Shown here piece after piece: positions 1-13,130 of a stretch of 64,000 nucleotides of DNA. Location: contig VXAY01004991.1 of the NCBI GenBank assembly GCA_013399855.1, forward strand, positions 18,996 to 82,995, given 5' to 3'. The position numbers and the translations under genes are program-made. The notes below the pieces were generated by a model. It searched no databases. It saw only the letters and a list, made by a program, of their open reading frames with translations, and was not told the origin of the DNA. The DNA comes from Oxyruncus cristatus (taxonomy: Eukaryota; Chordata; Aves; Passeriformes; Cotingidae). Positions within the stretch are counted from its first letter, which is position 1. Every line of letters begins with the position of its first letter.

Positions 1-1030
1 CAAGTTATGGCTCCAGGGCTTCGTGTTATTTCCATCTTCAGGCAAAAATATTTATTCACCCACTGAGCTTCCAGTTCCCAACAGATATTCCCAGGCCTTA
101 TTTGCAAAGCCCTTGCCCTCCACTGGCGATAGGATTAGTTCCTCGCAGGGATTATCAGCCACATCCCACGTAGGAAGCCGATGCCCAAGGACACGCCGGC
201 CAAGGGAGGCACTCGTGAGAGGATGAGATCCAGAGGGAGCTGGGGATGAGACAGGACGGATTCCTCCCCTTATTCCACGTTGCAGATGTGTCTCTAACTC
301 CGCCAGTTTCGCGGGGAGGGGAAAGCCCCTAATTCTCACAGGCTGGGGAGTGCCAACATGATAAGCACCTCTCCAGGAGAGGCCCAAGAGATACCATTCC
401 AGTAAGTGTCCTAACGCGCTGGGAAAGGGGCTAATCTCTGGCTCGGAGCAGATCAAGGCTCTGACTCAACACCCCGCCCTAACGAGCCGCTCTAATTAAG
501 CAGGAACCCTCCACGCTGAGTTCTGGTGGCTGACACCTCCAGGACCACCGTAGAGGAGCTCAGTGTGGCATGACCTGTGTGTCCCCGTGGAAAGGGAATA
601 AAACACCTTTTTCAGGAGTAGGCTCCAAGACGGGATGCAGGGCTGCAGGAGCAGCCATAAGGAAGTGCCAGGTGGGAACCTGCAGCCTGTGTTACGCTGA
701 AAATGTTGTTTTTCACTGCTCTCAGTGCCATTGGTAGCTCCAGAGACCTGCCAGAGCGAGCCCTGCAGTAATAAAAGTCTCTGACTGGAAAGCTCAGACC
801 CAAGTGAAAGGGATGAGAAAAGGGAAAAAGCAGGAAATGAGTAAACACAGCAACAGGGAGGTGGCTGGGAGCAGCAAAACAGAAGCAAGCAGCTCCTTCT
901 CCATTCACCAGGAATCCACACCTTCTGTTCTAAACATTCCAAGATTGCCTAAGACAGTCTAAAAAAAGGACAATGTGATGATTTTGTAAGCAGATGGAAA
1001 ATGTCTTTACTATGTATCGATGCTACTTGG

Positions 1031-1288
1031 CCTTAAGCTGCAGGAGGGCAGATTTAGAGTGGGTATTGGGAAAAATGCTTCCCTGGGAGGGTAGAGAGGC
1101 CCTGGCACAGGATGCCCAGAGAAGCTGGGGCTGCCCCTGGATTCCTGGAAGTGTCCAAGGCCAGGTTGGACGGGGCTTGGAGCAACCTGGGCTAGTGGGA
1201 GGTGTCCCTGCCCATGGCAGGGGGTGGCACTGGACGGGCTTTAAGGTCCCTCCCAATCCAAACCCTCCTGTGATTCTATGATTCCATG
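1031..1288 (+). repeat. CR1 LINE, 5'-truncated 3' end
   Basis: The copy has the usual CR1 order: a conserved TTCCCTGGGAGGG part, then CCCAGAGAAGCTGGGGCTG, then TTTAAGGTCCCTCCCAATCC, ending in two degenerate octamers (TGATTCTATG ATTCCATG). It has the 3' untranslated part only, with no ORF2 sequence. Confidence 0.92.
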
Positions 1289-2073
1289 TAGGAAAATACA
1301 CTCACATCAGATAAACATCCTGATTTAAACAGACAAGGAAGAAAACATTCTTCCTTCCTATCCCTGATAAATTTGCTCATTCTTCTCCATTATCAGCCTG
1401 CCATTCCAGATTAGCTCCCAAATAACAGCCAATCCATCAGTGCAGGAGCTGCTCCGGAGGCGAATCGGAGCACGCTGTCGTTGGGCTTGTTTGTTGTCAC
1501 TCTCCAAGTGCTTTTTGGGTTAAAGCATGGAAAGGGGGGGGGAGCACATGGCAGACGGACAGCACTGCTCCAACCCAGACACTGCGTAATGCTCGTGACT
1601 CAATCAGGTCTTCTTCAGTCCCTGTCCCCGGTCCCCGCCGCTCCCCAGCCCTGTTCTCATCTCGTCTCATCTCATCTCAACCAAACCCCGCTGTTTTCAG
1701 TCGTGAGCAAAAACCTGGCCCTTGTACCAAACTCCCCGGCAGTTTTGGGCTCAGCTCATCTGCTGATCAAAGATTTAAACTCCAAGCACACATCTGAAAG
1801 TCAGTGTCGAGCAAGGGGGTGTTTTATTCCGATCACTCCTAACAACCCCTCTGCGGTCCGGTGTCAACGAAAAATTCCACTGTATTTCACGTTATCGCTC
1901 AGCACCAGGAAATCCCTGACAAAGTCTTACCAGGGACAGAGGGAAAAAACTCCAAGCACAGTTTTATGGTCCCTTCTAGTAAAGTTTTTTTTTTTTTAAC
2001 CTGTGTCAACTGCAGTGAATATGAACCTCCAGCATTCCCACTGCAGCGATGCTCTGTTTCTCCCCATTAGGAT

Positions 2074-2131
2074 AGGAAAGCAGGAATGCTGCAGCTTGGG
2101 ACAGGAAAGCAGGACTGCTGCAGCCTGGCAG
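2074..2131. repeat. 29-bp tandem duplication
   Basis: AGGAAAGCAGGAATGCTGCAG at 2074 is repeated as AGGAAAGCAGGACTGCTGCAG at 2103, so the period is 29 bp. Confidence 0.85.
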
Positions 2132-2760
2132 CAGAAGTTTTTGAGCCGCGTAGGGACCACCCTTCTCTTCGTACTACACGACAACTTCCAAATCCTCCAT
2201 TTTCATACATCAATGCGTCCCACAGGATCAAAAGTAATCACAGGCAGGCTGAACAAGCCTTTAGTCTGTGCCCTACATTTCTGCATTAAATAATAAATAC
2301 CTGGCACTCTGCATAGTTTCCAGTGCATCTCACTGCAATCATTAGTGCCCTTTCCAAGGGGGAACGCTCAGGCAGATATTAATAGCCACATCTTTAGCAG
2401 TCTTTGCTAATCATGCTGCTCCCAGTTTGAGGTACTTTTTTGCTGGAGGGAAAGGATTAGTTGGGATTTTAAAGCTTCACAAAATGCTAATGAATATTAC
2501 AAAGGTGCCCCAAGGAACTCTGTTCTAAAAGGTGTTTAAATCCTATTGCTTATTAACCCTAAAATAATGTGGGAAGGGGCGAGCTACAGACCAGCAGATC
2601 AGCGATTCCCACGTGCACTCACAGAGAGGAGCTGCTCCAGGGGGACAGTCCCACGGTCTGAGCATCTCTCTCCCCCACAGCTTTAGGGATGACCCTTCCC
2701 TTCCCAAAACTCGTGCAGGTGAAGCATCTGGACTCAGTCAGTCCCGCTGCTGGCACTTAC

Positions 2761-2865
2761 CAGCCGGTCAGCCCCAGGCTCCAGCTTCACTTCGGCTCTA
2801 ACGGGACGGGATGAATCATCTACTGCAGGATCAGGGGGTGATGCTTCACCAAGAACTATCAGCCC
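2761..2865 (-). CDS. KANSL1: KANSL1 exon 4, third coding exon (residues 483-517)
   Basis: The minus strand shows a strong pyrimidine tract and TCTTCCAG|GGGCTGATA at 2866/2865, and a donor CGGCTG|GTAAGT at 2761/2760. The 105 nt are exactly 35 codons in phase 0: GLIVLGEASPPDPAVDD, then residues ending KLEPGADRL. The GLIVLGE start and the following proline/acidic linker match vertebrate KANSL1; the rest of the segment is less conserved. No domain with known activity falls in this exon. The next exon, which in mammals begins a longer serine-rich region, was not found between position 1 and 2760 and is probably to the left of the window. Confidence 0.95.
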
Positions 2866-3930
2866 CTGGAAGAGAGGGAAGGGAACAGGAATTAACTGTG
2901 GGGCCTTCGGTCTCCACAAGGAAACTACACATCCATCACCACCATCACCCCCAAAAACTCCGATTTTCAGACGAGATGCCAAACCCAGTCCCCTGCTGCC
3001 TGGACTGTCCTGACATCCCAGCTGAACTCGGAGAGGGAAGGACAGTGGCTGGGGCCCAGATCACAGCACGTTCAGCTCCCTCTCGGGCAAAACTGCTGAA
3101 CCACCACCGCCTGTGTCCCGCTTCCCACCGCTGCCTTCCCCTCCTCCCGCAGGAACTCCGGGGAGCCACACGCCAGCCGAGCCAAAGGGAACGTTCCGCT
3201 GGAGCAGAGAGCAGGAAGAGACTGCTTTCATCCTACCAAGTGGAACTCACCACCACAGCCAAGCAAACAATTTTGAGTGGGTGCCAAAAATCTACAGTCA
3301 GACTTGTTACTCCGCGCAGGATTCTTCCCCCCCCAACACTGCCCGCCCCCCTCCCCTCCACCGAAGAAATGATATTCACAAAATTCAGCGAGGCAAGAAA
3401 AGCACTGATAAACAAGGCATTGCTCTGAACTGGTGGGACAAAGCACGGTGGTAGAGCACTGTTTTATCAGGCTTAACAGATGTTGTCCCGTCCGTGTTTT
3501 ACTCTAAGTGAAGTTTAATCTAAAGGCGGGACTGCTTTGCCCTCTGAAAAACACCAAGTGAAATAAAACCATTGTAATTATGCATATTCTGAGCTGCATT
3601 TTAACAAAGCAGGGCAAAATGTGGCAAGGGATAAGGGAGCTGGTGGAACCTACAGGCCATGAACACAGTCCAGGACAAAGACAAGCCCCAACAAGTCTGC
3701 ATTTGGTCAAACAGAGAACCGTGAAAGGGCTGCTCAGACCAAGAACAGGCAGATCAGTCATCTGGAAACAATTCTGGAGGTTGCATGGTGTGTCACAAGA
3801 AAGTGAGCCTGCAAGGGAACCTGGACACGTCATCCAGAGAGAGGAGAGAGCTACAAGGCTTCCCTCACAGTCCACCAAGCCAGATCTCACATGACCAGAG
3901 CCACAGGACGCGGTGGAAGGCGCTTACAAT

Positions 3931-4009
3931 TCCGTGGCAGGGGGTTGGAACAGGATGATCTTTAAGGTCCCTTCCAACCCAACCCAGTTTGGGATTTTAT
4001 GACTCTAAT
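3931..4009 (+). repeat. CR1 LINE, short 3' tail
   Basis: Only the last ~80 bp of a CR1 remain: the GGCAGGGGGTTGGAACAGG part, TTTAAGGTCCCTTCCAACCC, and a decayed octamer tail. Confidence 0.85.
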
Positions 4010-5713
4010 GCTGATCTTTTGCCTTGACACACTCTGCTGTACAGCACATCCAGTGGTGTCCCAGGAGGATGGTTGTAGCCCACAGTTCAGGGAGACTTCA
4101 TTTTAAAACAGCTTTAAACTAAACACAACCGTAGGTGGCCTCTGACCAGCAATGAGGAAGCAGCCAGAGCCTGGAATAAACAGGATGATGGTTTTCTAGA
4201 GTCTTCTGACATCCCAGAAGGACGTTCAGGGGATGAGAGAGGCTGGAAGTCTAAACTCCAACACTGCTGGGACTTCCCTCTGCTCTTGAAAGATCCTCTC
4301 TGAAAGCAACATTTCACCACTGCTTCTAGAAACATCCTCGGCCCCGCTGCAGCAGAGAGCTCAGTCAGCTCCAAAAAAAGGGACTGCAAAATTGGAACCA
4401 AGGAAACAGCTCCCCTCTGATGCCCCAAGAAAGCACTTGGGCCTGGGCATCAGGAACAGAAACTGTCACCAAGGAGTTCTGAGGGGGAAGAGGATGAAGG
4501 GAGCTCCCCAGGAAGGAGCAGCGATTCCCTTCACATACTCTGGGTATTTGTTTAGAAGTGCATCCCTTTAGTGGTGACTCTGAAGCAGAGGCAAAGCTTA
4601 ATACAGCCTTCCCTGCTCTGCTTATTCTAAGAGTTTTAAATCTCCATTATTTACACACGTTTTGAATAATAGAGGGGAATTAGAAGGGCAACATCAAATT
4701 TCCTTTCAGGAAAGGAAAAGTGCATCTGAATTATTCCAAGGTCCCCCAACCACTTCCCATCAGCATTCTTCAAAACAAAGGAAAAAAGGAAGGTTCCCTT
4801 ACAATGCTAATGGATGACTTTGGTGCTTCTTTGCTCCCATTTTCATCACTAATTATGGTAATAATGAGAAGTCAACCATATAGATCTCAGATAGAGACAG
4901 ATATTGAGATAGATTTTGGATGTCTCAGAGTCCTGGGATCATCAGCAGCTTCTGCCCAGGGACTAATGGGTGAAGAAAAGGACTGACACACATGAAGACA
5001 CATCAGGAAGAGACTGAGCATCCTGAACAGCCCCACTGAGGGCCAGTAGCATCTCTTATCTCACGCTAAGCCCAACATAACCACAGGAAACTCATGTGAG
5101 AGCTTCAAATTCTTCCAGCAAGAGGCTCCTAACTCCCACCCCACCCTTCCCATCACGAGTTTCTCTTGACTCAGCAGCTCAAGCAGAGCACAGCCCCTCC
5201 CCCAGGGGACAGGAGGCTCCCAGAGCATCCCAAATCCCCCGGGGGGAACACAGTGAACCCATCTGGGCTGGGAACACCTGGGGCCCAAGGTCTGCAAAAA
5301 GATGTGCAGAACAACCCCGTTTTTAAGGGGTTTCAGTCAACCAAATCTGCCCCTGCACAGAATTGCTGCAGGGGCCCTTCATCTGAAAATACCTCTCAGT
5401 CCATCAAAGAGCATTTTGTGAGAGGCACAGAAAGAGAGGAAAAATGCTGTTTGCTGCCCTCCAAACACGGAGCATCTGCCACCCACACAGGCAGGGAGGT
5501 GCAAAGGCTGTGTGTGAAGGGGGACCACCAGCCCCACGCCCCGTCCCGTCTCAGAAAGGCCCCAAAACGCTCGTTTGTGAGAAGAAACAAACCCTTCTGA
5601 TTACCCTTCATTGGCACCCAGACCTTTAAATTAACTGCACGCGCTCTCCCAACCCAAAGGCACAACAGCCTGCTATTTCTGAGTGCCTGAAAACACATAA
5701 AAGTAATTAACCT

Positions 5714-5728
5714 AAAAAAAAAAAAAAA
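5714..5728. repeat. Poly-A run (15 nt)
   Basis: A simple homopolymer in intron 3. Confidence 0.9.
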
Positions 5729-7149
5729 GACTGAAATAGAATTTCTTCGAATTTCAGAACTTTGAATTCTTGCAGCAGGAACATTTTAACCTCCTTATGG
5801 CCAAATAAGCTTGGAGTTAAGTTACGCTGGCAGAAAAAACAAGGTGTTTCCAAATTCTTTAATTGTTTTTCCTCGTGAAGTTTGAAGCCAAATCCATTCC
5901 AACAAGCCCATGTTAGTACAACACGGGGTTGTTTTTCTAGTTTCCTATACTTGTCCCAAGCTCTTTTCTGAATCCCCGAGTTTTCCACTGATGAAAACAG
6001 AGTGTGTTGTACAAGAGCTCGATGACAGCTGGGTGCAAGAGGTGTCTCCAGCCAGCCCCATCAGGGATGGAGGGTGTGACACTCGTGGTTCTTGTCTTTT
6101 CTTGTTCAGGCAGAGCAGCCACTACCCAAAACTCTGAACATCTGAACTCCCCTGCACCTCAAGGGACGTGTTTTATCTGATATCCACGCGTTGGGTTTTT
6201 GTTTGAGCAAACCAAAGGAGTGACATCCTGTTTGCCAAAACCTCGGCTGCGTTCTTTCACCTGTGATACGACCCCTCTCAGGCCTGGAGACTGCAGCCTT
6301 GGATAAAAACACATGGAATGCCTGCAGCCCCTACCAGGCCATTTCACGAGCCTGTCAAGTTGCCACCACCTGGTGAAAGCCCTGAATCTTCCTGAGTTTT
6401 CTTGTTTCTTCCATTGCTTAACTCTTGGCACAGGAACGTTCAGATATTTTGTATTTTGCACTAAAAAAACCACGCTGCAAAATGATCTTCAAGACAGAAG
6501 GAAGACGACTCTCTGTGAAGAACCATTAATTTGACACAGAGCCAGTTCCCAGCAGCCTTTTGGCCTAATCTTAGTAATGGATTCTGCTCACAAGCCGTGC
6601 TCTTCCACCTACTCATTCAGAGCCCTCACTCACTCAATTAGCCTGTTTTTCTGCACAGCTGCATCAAAGTCCAGGCTCCCTCCCCTGCCCGTGCTCTCTA
6701 CCCCCCTGGAAGCCTCTCCCCACCAGCCCCAGAGCACCACACATCTCGGGAAAAGCATTTGCCAGGCTGAATTCCTGAGGGTCTCTGAGTTGATGCAATA
6801 CCATGAGCCTTCTTGCCACAAACTCCAGACATTCCTCCCTCCAAGGCCTGACATTTAGATGTGCATGCCTGAACAAGTCTCAGCAACAATTCCTTCCTCA
6901 TCCCCTCTCTGCTCCCCCCCCCACACTCTCCCACCATCTGAGAGCAAGTCTGAAGAAAATAACTCCTTCCACAGAGAAAGGTCATGCACCTAAAAATGGT
7001 CTTTTTTCATGATTCAGACTCAATTTTAAGCCTGTGCCGTGTGATAGCATCTGAACTAACTTCCTCTACAGTCCCCCTCCCTTCCCCAGTTAAGCTGTTC
7101 CTTATCCCCATCTTCAGCTACTCCCAAAAAGAAAGAATGGGAAGGTTTT

Positions 7150-7153
7150 AAAA

Positions 7154-7184
<31 letters not shown>

Positions 7185-7187
7185 AAA
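7150..7187. repeat. A-rich tract
   Basis: Three A runs are separated by single G bases. In the KANSL1 sense strand the tract is U-rich, in intron 3, about 320 nt after the exon 3 donor. Confidence 0.9.
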
Positions 7188-7364
7188 GCCAAACAAAAAA
7201 GAGAAAGGCCTGAGGGATGGGGAGCAGCATCACACATGCAACAGCAATAGCTCTGCTCAGCACCAGGGACTGGCTTTTAAAGCAAGGTACTGCTCCCTCC
7301 GTGTTATCACCTTGAACCAGGGACAGGAATCACACTCAGCCCGTGCCAAACTGCATCACAGTCA

Positions 7365-7679
<315 letters not shown>

Positions 7680-9237
7680 TTATTTTGAGCGTGATTTTAA
7701 TTATCCAGGCCCCGAAAACCCAAGCAGAATTGATGGGGAGATGAGAAGCTCCATCCTGGATGGCCCCAGTGACACCACCTCACCACTGCTAATAATTACC
7801 AACGAATTCCAGACGTGCTGGAAGGGCCACATCTCTGCAGAGCAATATTCAAACAACTTCTGGTGCCCAGTGAGTGAAGTCCTGCCCGTGGCAAGCGTTA
7901 AGATTTTATTCCACGCTCAGCTGAACCAGCAGCTCCAGTCCTACCTGGCCACATCTGCCAGACCCACTTTTCCAAGACATGGAGAAAACCAGACCCACCT
8001 GCCCTCCCTTCTCTTTAAAAAAAAAAAGGCCTCTGTCATAGGTCCCAAAATCCACCTGAACACCACAATTAAACCTCAGTGGTGGTTTCACAACCACCAT
8101 TGCTGGGGTTGAAGAGGAACCACAGCTTGGAGAGGGGTGACAGAGCCAAAAGCACCTTGCACCAAGTGCTGCCAAGGACGGGCAACAGCAAAGTTGATTT
8201 CTGCACCTGATGGGACAGACCAAGCAAATCAAGAAGCCAGGAAATAATATCAACAGTCATCAAAACACCCTTAATCTTCACTGCTGCACTCCAGGGCACA
8301 CAAGGATGGTAAGGCATGGATAAATCCACGGCTCCACTCTCCATAATTAAAACCTTTAATATCATGAAAATAGACCCTAAGCACCCCAGTTCTGGTACAT
8401 AAATATTAAGGCTGCCCAGAAAGGCAGAAACCCCCAACATGGTGCAGGAACAAAGCACCAGCAGGAAGTGCTGGCAAACCCAGCGCCGTTGCACAAAGCC
8501 TTTGCCACATCTGGATGTTTGGCAATTAAGAAATTAATCCCAAAATAATTCCCTTTGCCCGTCTCTCCCCCTCGTTCCGTAGCGATTTTTGAACCAGCCA
8601 GAGCATGTGGGGCAGGGGAGTCACAGCACTGTCCAGATGTTTCCTCCAGAATCAAACCAGAAAGTCTCGTGCTGAGATTTAACCCGTTTCGGGGCCGAAA
8701 TCAGCCACGGCAGCAGAAGCAGCACGTGGTGAATGAGGCTCAGTCCTGAGGCAGCCCCAGCTGCAAAGAAGGGAAGGAGCAGCAATCACCAAGTCCTTAG
8801 GAAAACCTGCACCTCCTGAGCCTCTGCCCTGCTTTAGCTGGAACTGCTACCGAGTGTGCTTGGCTAAGAAATGGAATAAATACAGAAAATCCCAGGGTTA
8901 CGACGACTTTCAAATCAAATAGAAATACCCTGACAGGGAGGAAGGAGTTGGTTGCTTCGAACTGCAAGTGAAACCCATGAATTTAGGACAAGACACGTTA
9001 CCCACATATTCCTCCTGCTGGACCTTTTGGCTGCAGTGCCAATACAGACAGGGACAACAGCCCCATCCCTGGAAGTGTTTTTACAAGTAAGTTTTTAGAA
9101 TCAAACGCTGCTGAGAGCATGTTCAAAGTGCCACCTGCCTCGACTGCCTCTGCAAAAACTACAAAGCGCCTCTGCCTGTTAAATACACCTCATTCTTTTG
9201 CTCAGATTACACAGGAATTGAGATTAGGTATTAAAAA

Positions 9238-9262
9238 CAACCAACCAACCAACCAACCAAAG
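9238..9262. repeat. (AACC)n microsatellite
   Basis: About six AACC units, ending AACCAAAG. Confidence 0.9.
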
Positions 9263-9829
9263 AAACACAGCAAACCACCTTCCACCCATTTGAGCTTCCA
9301 AAGCAACACGGCAGCACAAGCAGCAGCAAACCCGCTCCTCACCTTAAAATCAGGACACATCCTAGTCCAGAAAAACCCACTGGATTTGGACCAAAAATAA
9401 CCCAAGAAAGCGAAACACAGTAACGTACACTTCATCCTCTGACACCCTGCGGCAGAGGGGGAGGAGGGGAACGCACAGGATGATGGCTCAGCCACACTTT
9501 CCAAAACAGCACCGAGCGTAGTGGGGGCTCTATATTTAGAACCGAGCCTTTTCAGTGCAGTCACACCCCTTCGCTGTGAGGTGCTGTCAGCAACATGTGT
9601 GTCATGTATGTTCTTCCCCGCGTGGATCAGCTCTGGGGTAACGAGCTGTGTGTGTGCTTCAGCTCTAATATCTACGCAAATATTCTGTGGAAATGATTAT
9701 GTGCTTGTCTGGCACCGGCAAGGAGCAACCACGCACAACACAGAGAGCCTGCAGTGACCACTGGTGATCTGAAACCTCAGCGCTGGGGGAGAGGGAAACC
9801 CACACCTTGCTTTCGAACCCTGAACTACC

Positions 9830-10083
9830 TGGAGGGAGTCTGAAAGAAAGATGGAGAGGGACCTTTTTTAAGAGCATGTAGTGACAGGACAAAAGGGAAT
9901 GGCTTCAAACTGATGGAGGGCAGGGTTAGATGGGACATTGGGAAGAAATTCTTCCCTGGGAGGGTGGGGAGGCCCTGGCACAGGATGCCCAGAGAAGCTG
10001 CGGCTGCCCCTGGATCGCTGGAAGTGTCCAAGGCCACGTTGGCAGAGCTTGGAGCAACCTGGGCTAGTGGAAGGTATCCCTGT
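9830..10083 (+). repeat. CR1 LINE, truncated at both ends
   Basis: The copy begins in the GGAGGGAGTCTG part and includes GTGACAGGACAAAAGGGAAT and the TTCTTCCCTGGGAGGGTGGG block. It stops at GGAAGGTATCCCTG, so the terminal octamers are missing. A minus-strand CR1 starts 107 bp further on, giving an inverted pair. Confidence 0.9.
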
Positions 10084-10190
10084 TGTTCCTCGTCTCTCTA
10101 AATCAGGATGTTTATCTGGTATGAGTATATTTTCAACATGGGAATTTGCAGATGGAAGGACTGTATCCCACCTGACTTTGTCCCTACATG

Positions 10191-10436
10191 GAGTCATAAA
10201 ATCACAAGAGAGTTTGGGTTGGAAGGGATGTCAAAGCTCATCCAGCGCCCCCCTCTGCCATGGGCAGGGACACCTTCCATTAGCCCAGGTTGCTCCAAGC
10301 CCCGTCCAACCTGGCCTTGGACACTTCCAGGGATCCAGGGGTAGTCCCAGCTTCTCTGGGCAACCTGTGCCAGGGCCTCCCCACCCTCACAGGGAAGAAT
10401 TTTTCCTAATATCCAATCTAAATCTCAGCTTCAAGT
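10191..10436 (-). repeat. CR1 LINE, 3' end
   Basis: On the plus strand the copy begins with the reverse complement of the CR1 tail (GTCATAAAATCACAAGAG, then GTTTGGGTTGGAAGGGAT) and runs to AATATCCAATCTAAATCTC. It forms an inverted pair with the plus-strand copy just to its left. Confidence 0.92.
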
Positions 10437-12704
10437 CCATCACTCAGCCCATCCACCCACCAGTCCATCCTGCTTTCTGCTGACTCCGTGCAGCTGAATT
10501 CCAACAGGAAGGACAGACACAGCCCCGACAAACTGAGGGAATTAGGGATTAGCAGACTTATTTTTCCCCAGGAAGCTGCCCTACTAAAGGCCCAGCTGCA
10601 AAGTGAGCAGAGCAGATCCACCAGCTGCTCCTAAACCATCCTGATAATGACATGGAACAGCACAGAAAAACGGAGTTAGAACTGATCTCAGACTGGAAAA
10701 GCTACAGGCTGAAGGGGAACTCTGTTATCGGAACCACTCCTGGTGGGAGTCAGCAGGAACAGATGAGAAGCAGCCAGCAGGGTCTGTGGGGAGATTGTTT
10801 CTGCCACTCCGAGCACTTGAGCAAACCCAAATCACCTGGATGCTAAACGAGGAAGAGCAGGACACGCTGGAAGGAACAGTGGATGCCAGAAGAGAGAGAG
10901 AACCGCGACGCAGAATCACTGAGCGGCTTCGCAGGCAGCCAAGCAGCCCGAGAGCTGGAACAGACACGGGAGGGATTCACTGGGAACCAGGGAATGCTTC
11001 TGGCAGCGGTGCCGGAAAGCCGGCACATCCCAAGATCCGGGAGCCCTCAGATGTTCACTGCCGGCCTCTCCCAGCCAGTGCAGATGCAGATTAAAGCCAT
11101 CACACGAGGAAATAAGCTCCAGCTTTCCATATGGTTCCCCTCCTCCACTATTTACTGGCTTATTCCCAGTGGCTTTCCTGTCCCCTGGAATGCAGTCACC
11201 TACCAACACAGAGGCCACGCTGTGTTTGCTCTCCCCTTTCCTACACAGCTTTCAGTGGGATAAAAATCACCCAAGAGGGGTTCAAAGCTGTGGATTTTGA
11301 GACCTTCTCCCTGGAGACACACACCTCAGCCTCTCTCTCCTGCCACTCTCTCCTGCCAGAGGCAAGCTGGGAAGGTGTTAGCCCATTCCATGTGGGAGCC
11401 TCACTGTGGCATTAGGACAGAGCCCAAGAGGGACACAATGGGACATTTCTTGAATGAGACAACGAGGATGTGCCCACCACGTGAGGCTGCAGTACTGGGA
11501 ACGAGGAGATGCCTGCCAGGTGACCTCAGCTGGGGCTCCACTCTGACAATCCTGCACCTACCGTGCCATGGGGAGAAGGATTTAGGCTCTAACACCCACC
11601 TGAGATACAGCTGGGTCAGAATTTCCCTATCTGGGGGGGAAGGAAGGGAGTGGAGGTTGTACAACAACGTCCACGGAGCTCCCGCTGCGACTGCCTGGAG
11701 CTGGTTCTTCATGGAGGCTCCATCCCAATCCACTCCTGTGGCCAAATCCCTCTTTTCCCATGTTCAATCCCACCCCAGCACACCACATCCCGCAAGGCCC
11801 ACACTGAAACCCCGGGATTGTTCTAGAGCTGTTGTCCCCTTGTGTTCAGCCCTTGTGGATCTACCAGACTTTGGGTCCGGCCCAGGTTTGTCAGGCTGGA
11901 TGCTACTGGTCAGCCATGACCTGCTCCCAGTACCCCAAGCTGGTTGGCTGTGGGTTGGTAACAACCTGGTTTTGGCCTCCCCGAGGAACCAAGAAGAAAC
12001 CCACGTGTGAGAGCCCATCACCACTTACACATCTCAGACTGCACCAGCCAACTGGCAACTGCAGGAAGCCACAGTCCCATTCCGAGTTTTGATTCCACTC
12101 CAAAAATCTCTGCACAAGCTGCTTTCTTCTTCCCAGCTCGGAACTCAGCTCGTTCCACCCCTTGCCAAAACGCTCAGAAAGTTCATTCTGTGCCTTTCCT
12201 AGAGCTGCCCAAACACCAGCACTGATGCAATTCCCTGCTCGGAACTAGAAGTGGGATCTGGCTGCCAGCGACAGGGGCACGCTGGAGCCAAGCTCCCACT
12301 TCCACCTTTGAAAGCAGCTTCAAATATGACACTTTACCACATTCAGCCGTCGCCTCTATTAAAGGGCAAATCTCCACATTAATTCTGTGTATTTTCCTTG
12401 TGTCACCACCACGAGCCAGAAGCCCCAGGGGAAGGTCAGTGGTGGGAATGTCGGTACTGGTGCGGTGCCGACTCCTGAACAACCGGGAGGTGCCAAGAGA
12501 AATCTCATGCTTAAATCAACTCCCACTGATTCACCAGAAAACATCACCATTAAAACCAGGCTAAAAGAAGTTTCCCACCCCCTTTCTCTGATGGTTTTTG
12601 AGGGGCTCAAAGGCCAGTACTAAAAATAAAGTAAAATACTGGGACATTTGCTGTCAGAGCCCATGGAAGGGACAGCACCACCACTGCTTACACACCCTGG
12701 AAAT

Positions 12705-13130
12705 CCAGGCCATGAAGATGCTCCAAGGGCTGTGGAAACAGGCTGGGAGAGCTGGGGGTGTTCAGCCTGGAGAAGGCTCCGGGGAGACCTCAGAGCCCCT
12801 TCCAGTGCCCAAAGCGGCTCCAAGAGAGGGACTGGACAAGGGGCCTGGAGTGACAGGACAAGGGGAAATGGCTTCAAACCGATGGAAGGCAGAGTTAGTG
12901 GGACACTGGGAAGGAATGCTTCCCTGGGAGGGTGGGGAGGCCCTGGCACAGGATGCCCAGAGAAGCTGGGGCTGCCCCTGGATCCCTGGAAGTCTCCAAG
13001 GCCAGGTTGGACGGGGCTTGGAGCAACCTGGGCTGGTGGAAGGTGTCCCTGCTCGTGGAAAGGGGTGGGACAAGATGAACTTTAAGGTCCTTTCCAAACC
13101 GAACTATTATGGGATTCTGTGACTGTATGA
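12705..13130 (+). repeat. CR1 LINE, ~425 bp 3' end
   Basis: This is one of the longer copies. It includes the GGGTGTTCAGCCTGGAGAAG part upstream of the common 3' region, then GGGCCTGGAGTGACAGGACA, and ends in ATTCTGTGACTGTATGA-type octamers. The left limit is approximate. Confidence 0.9.

Larger units (their letters stand above)
1..2760 (-). other. KANSL1 intron 4 (5' part)
   Basis: No exon was found here on either strand. The stretch holds one plus-strand CR1 copy (1031-1288), a short TCTCA/TCTCG pentamer array (about 1655-1679), a two-copy 29-bp tandem duplication (2074-2131) and an AT-rich, repeat-free part at about 2340-2570. Open frames of 60-170 codons in the first 2 kb show no recognisable protein and are probably chance frames. 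Confidence 0.7.

Noticed and set aside
1..2760. Search for KANSL1 exon 5
   Set aside because: No minus-strand frame with the serine-rich sequence expected after residue 517 was found. The exon probably lies to the left of the window.
2811..3428. Plus-strand 205-codon frame across exon 4
   Set aside because: It includes the antisense of exon 4 and adjoining intron. The histidine run comes from a CATCAC simple repeat.
11297..12010. Plus-strand 237-codon frame
   Set aside because: It has proline/serine-rich, low-information composition, no splice-compatible neighbours and no recognised family.
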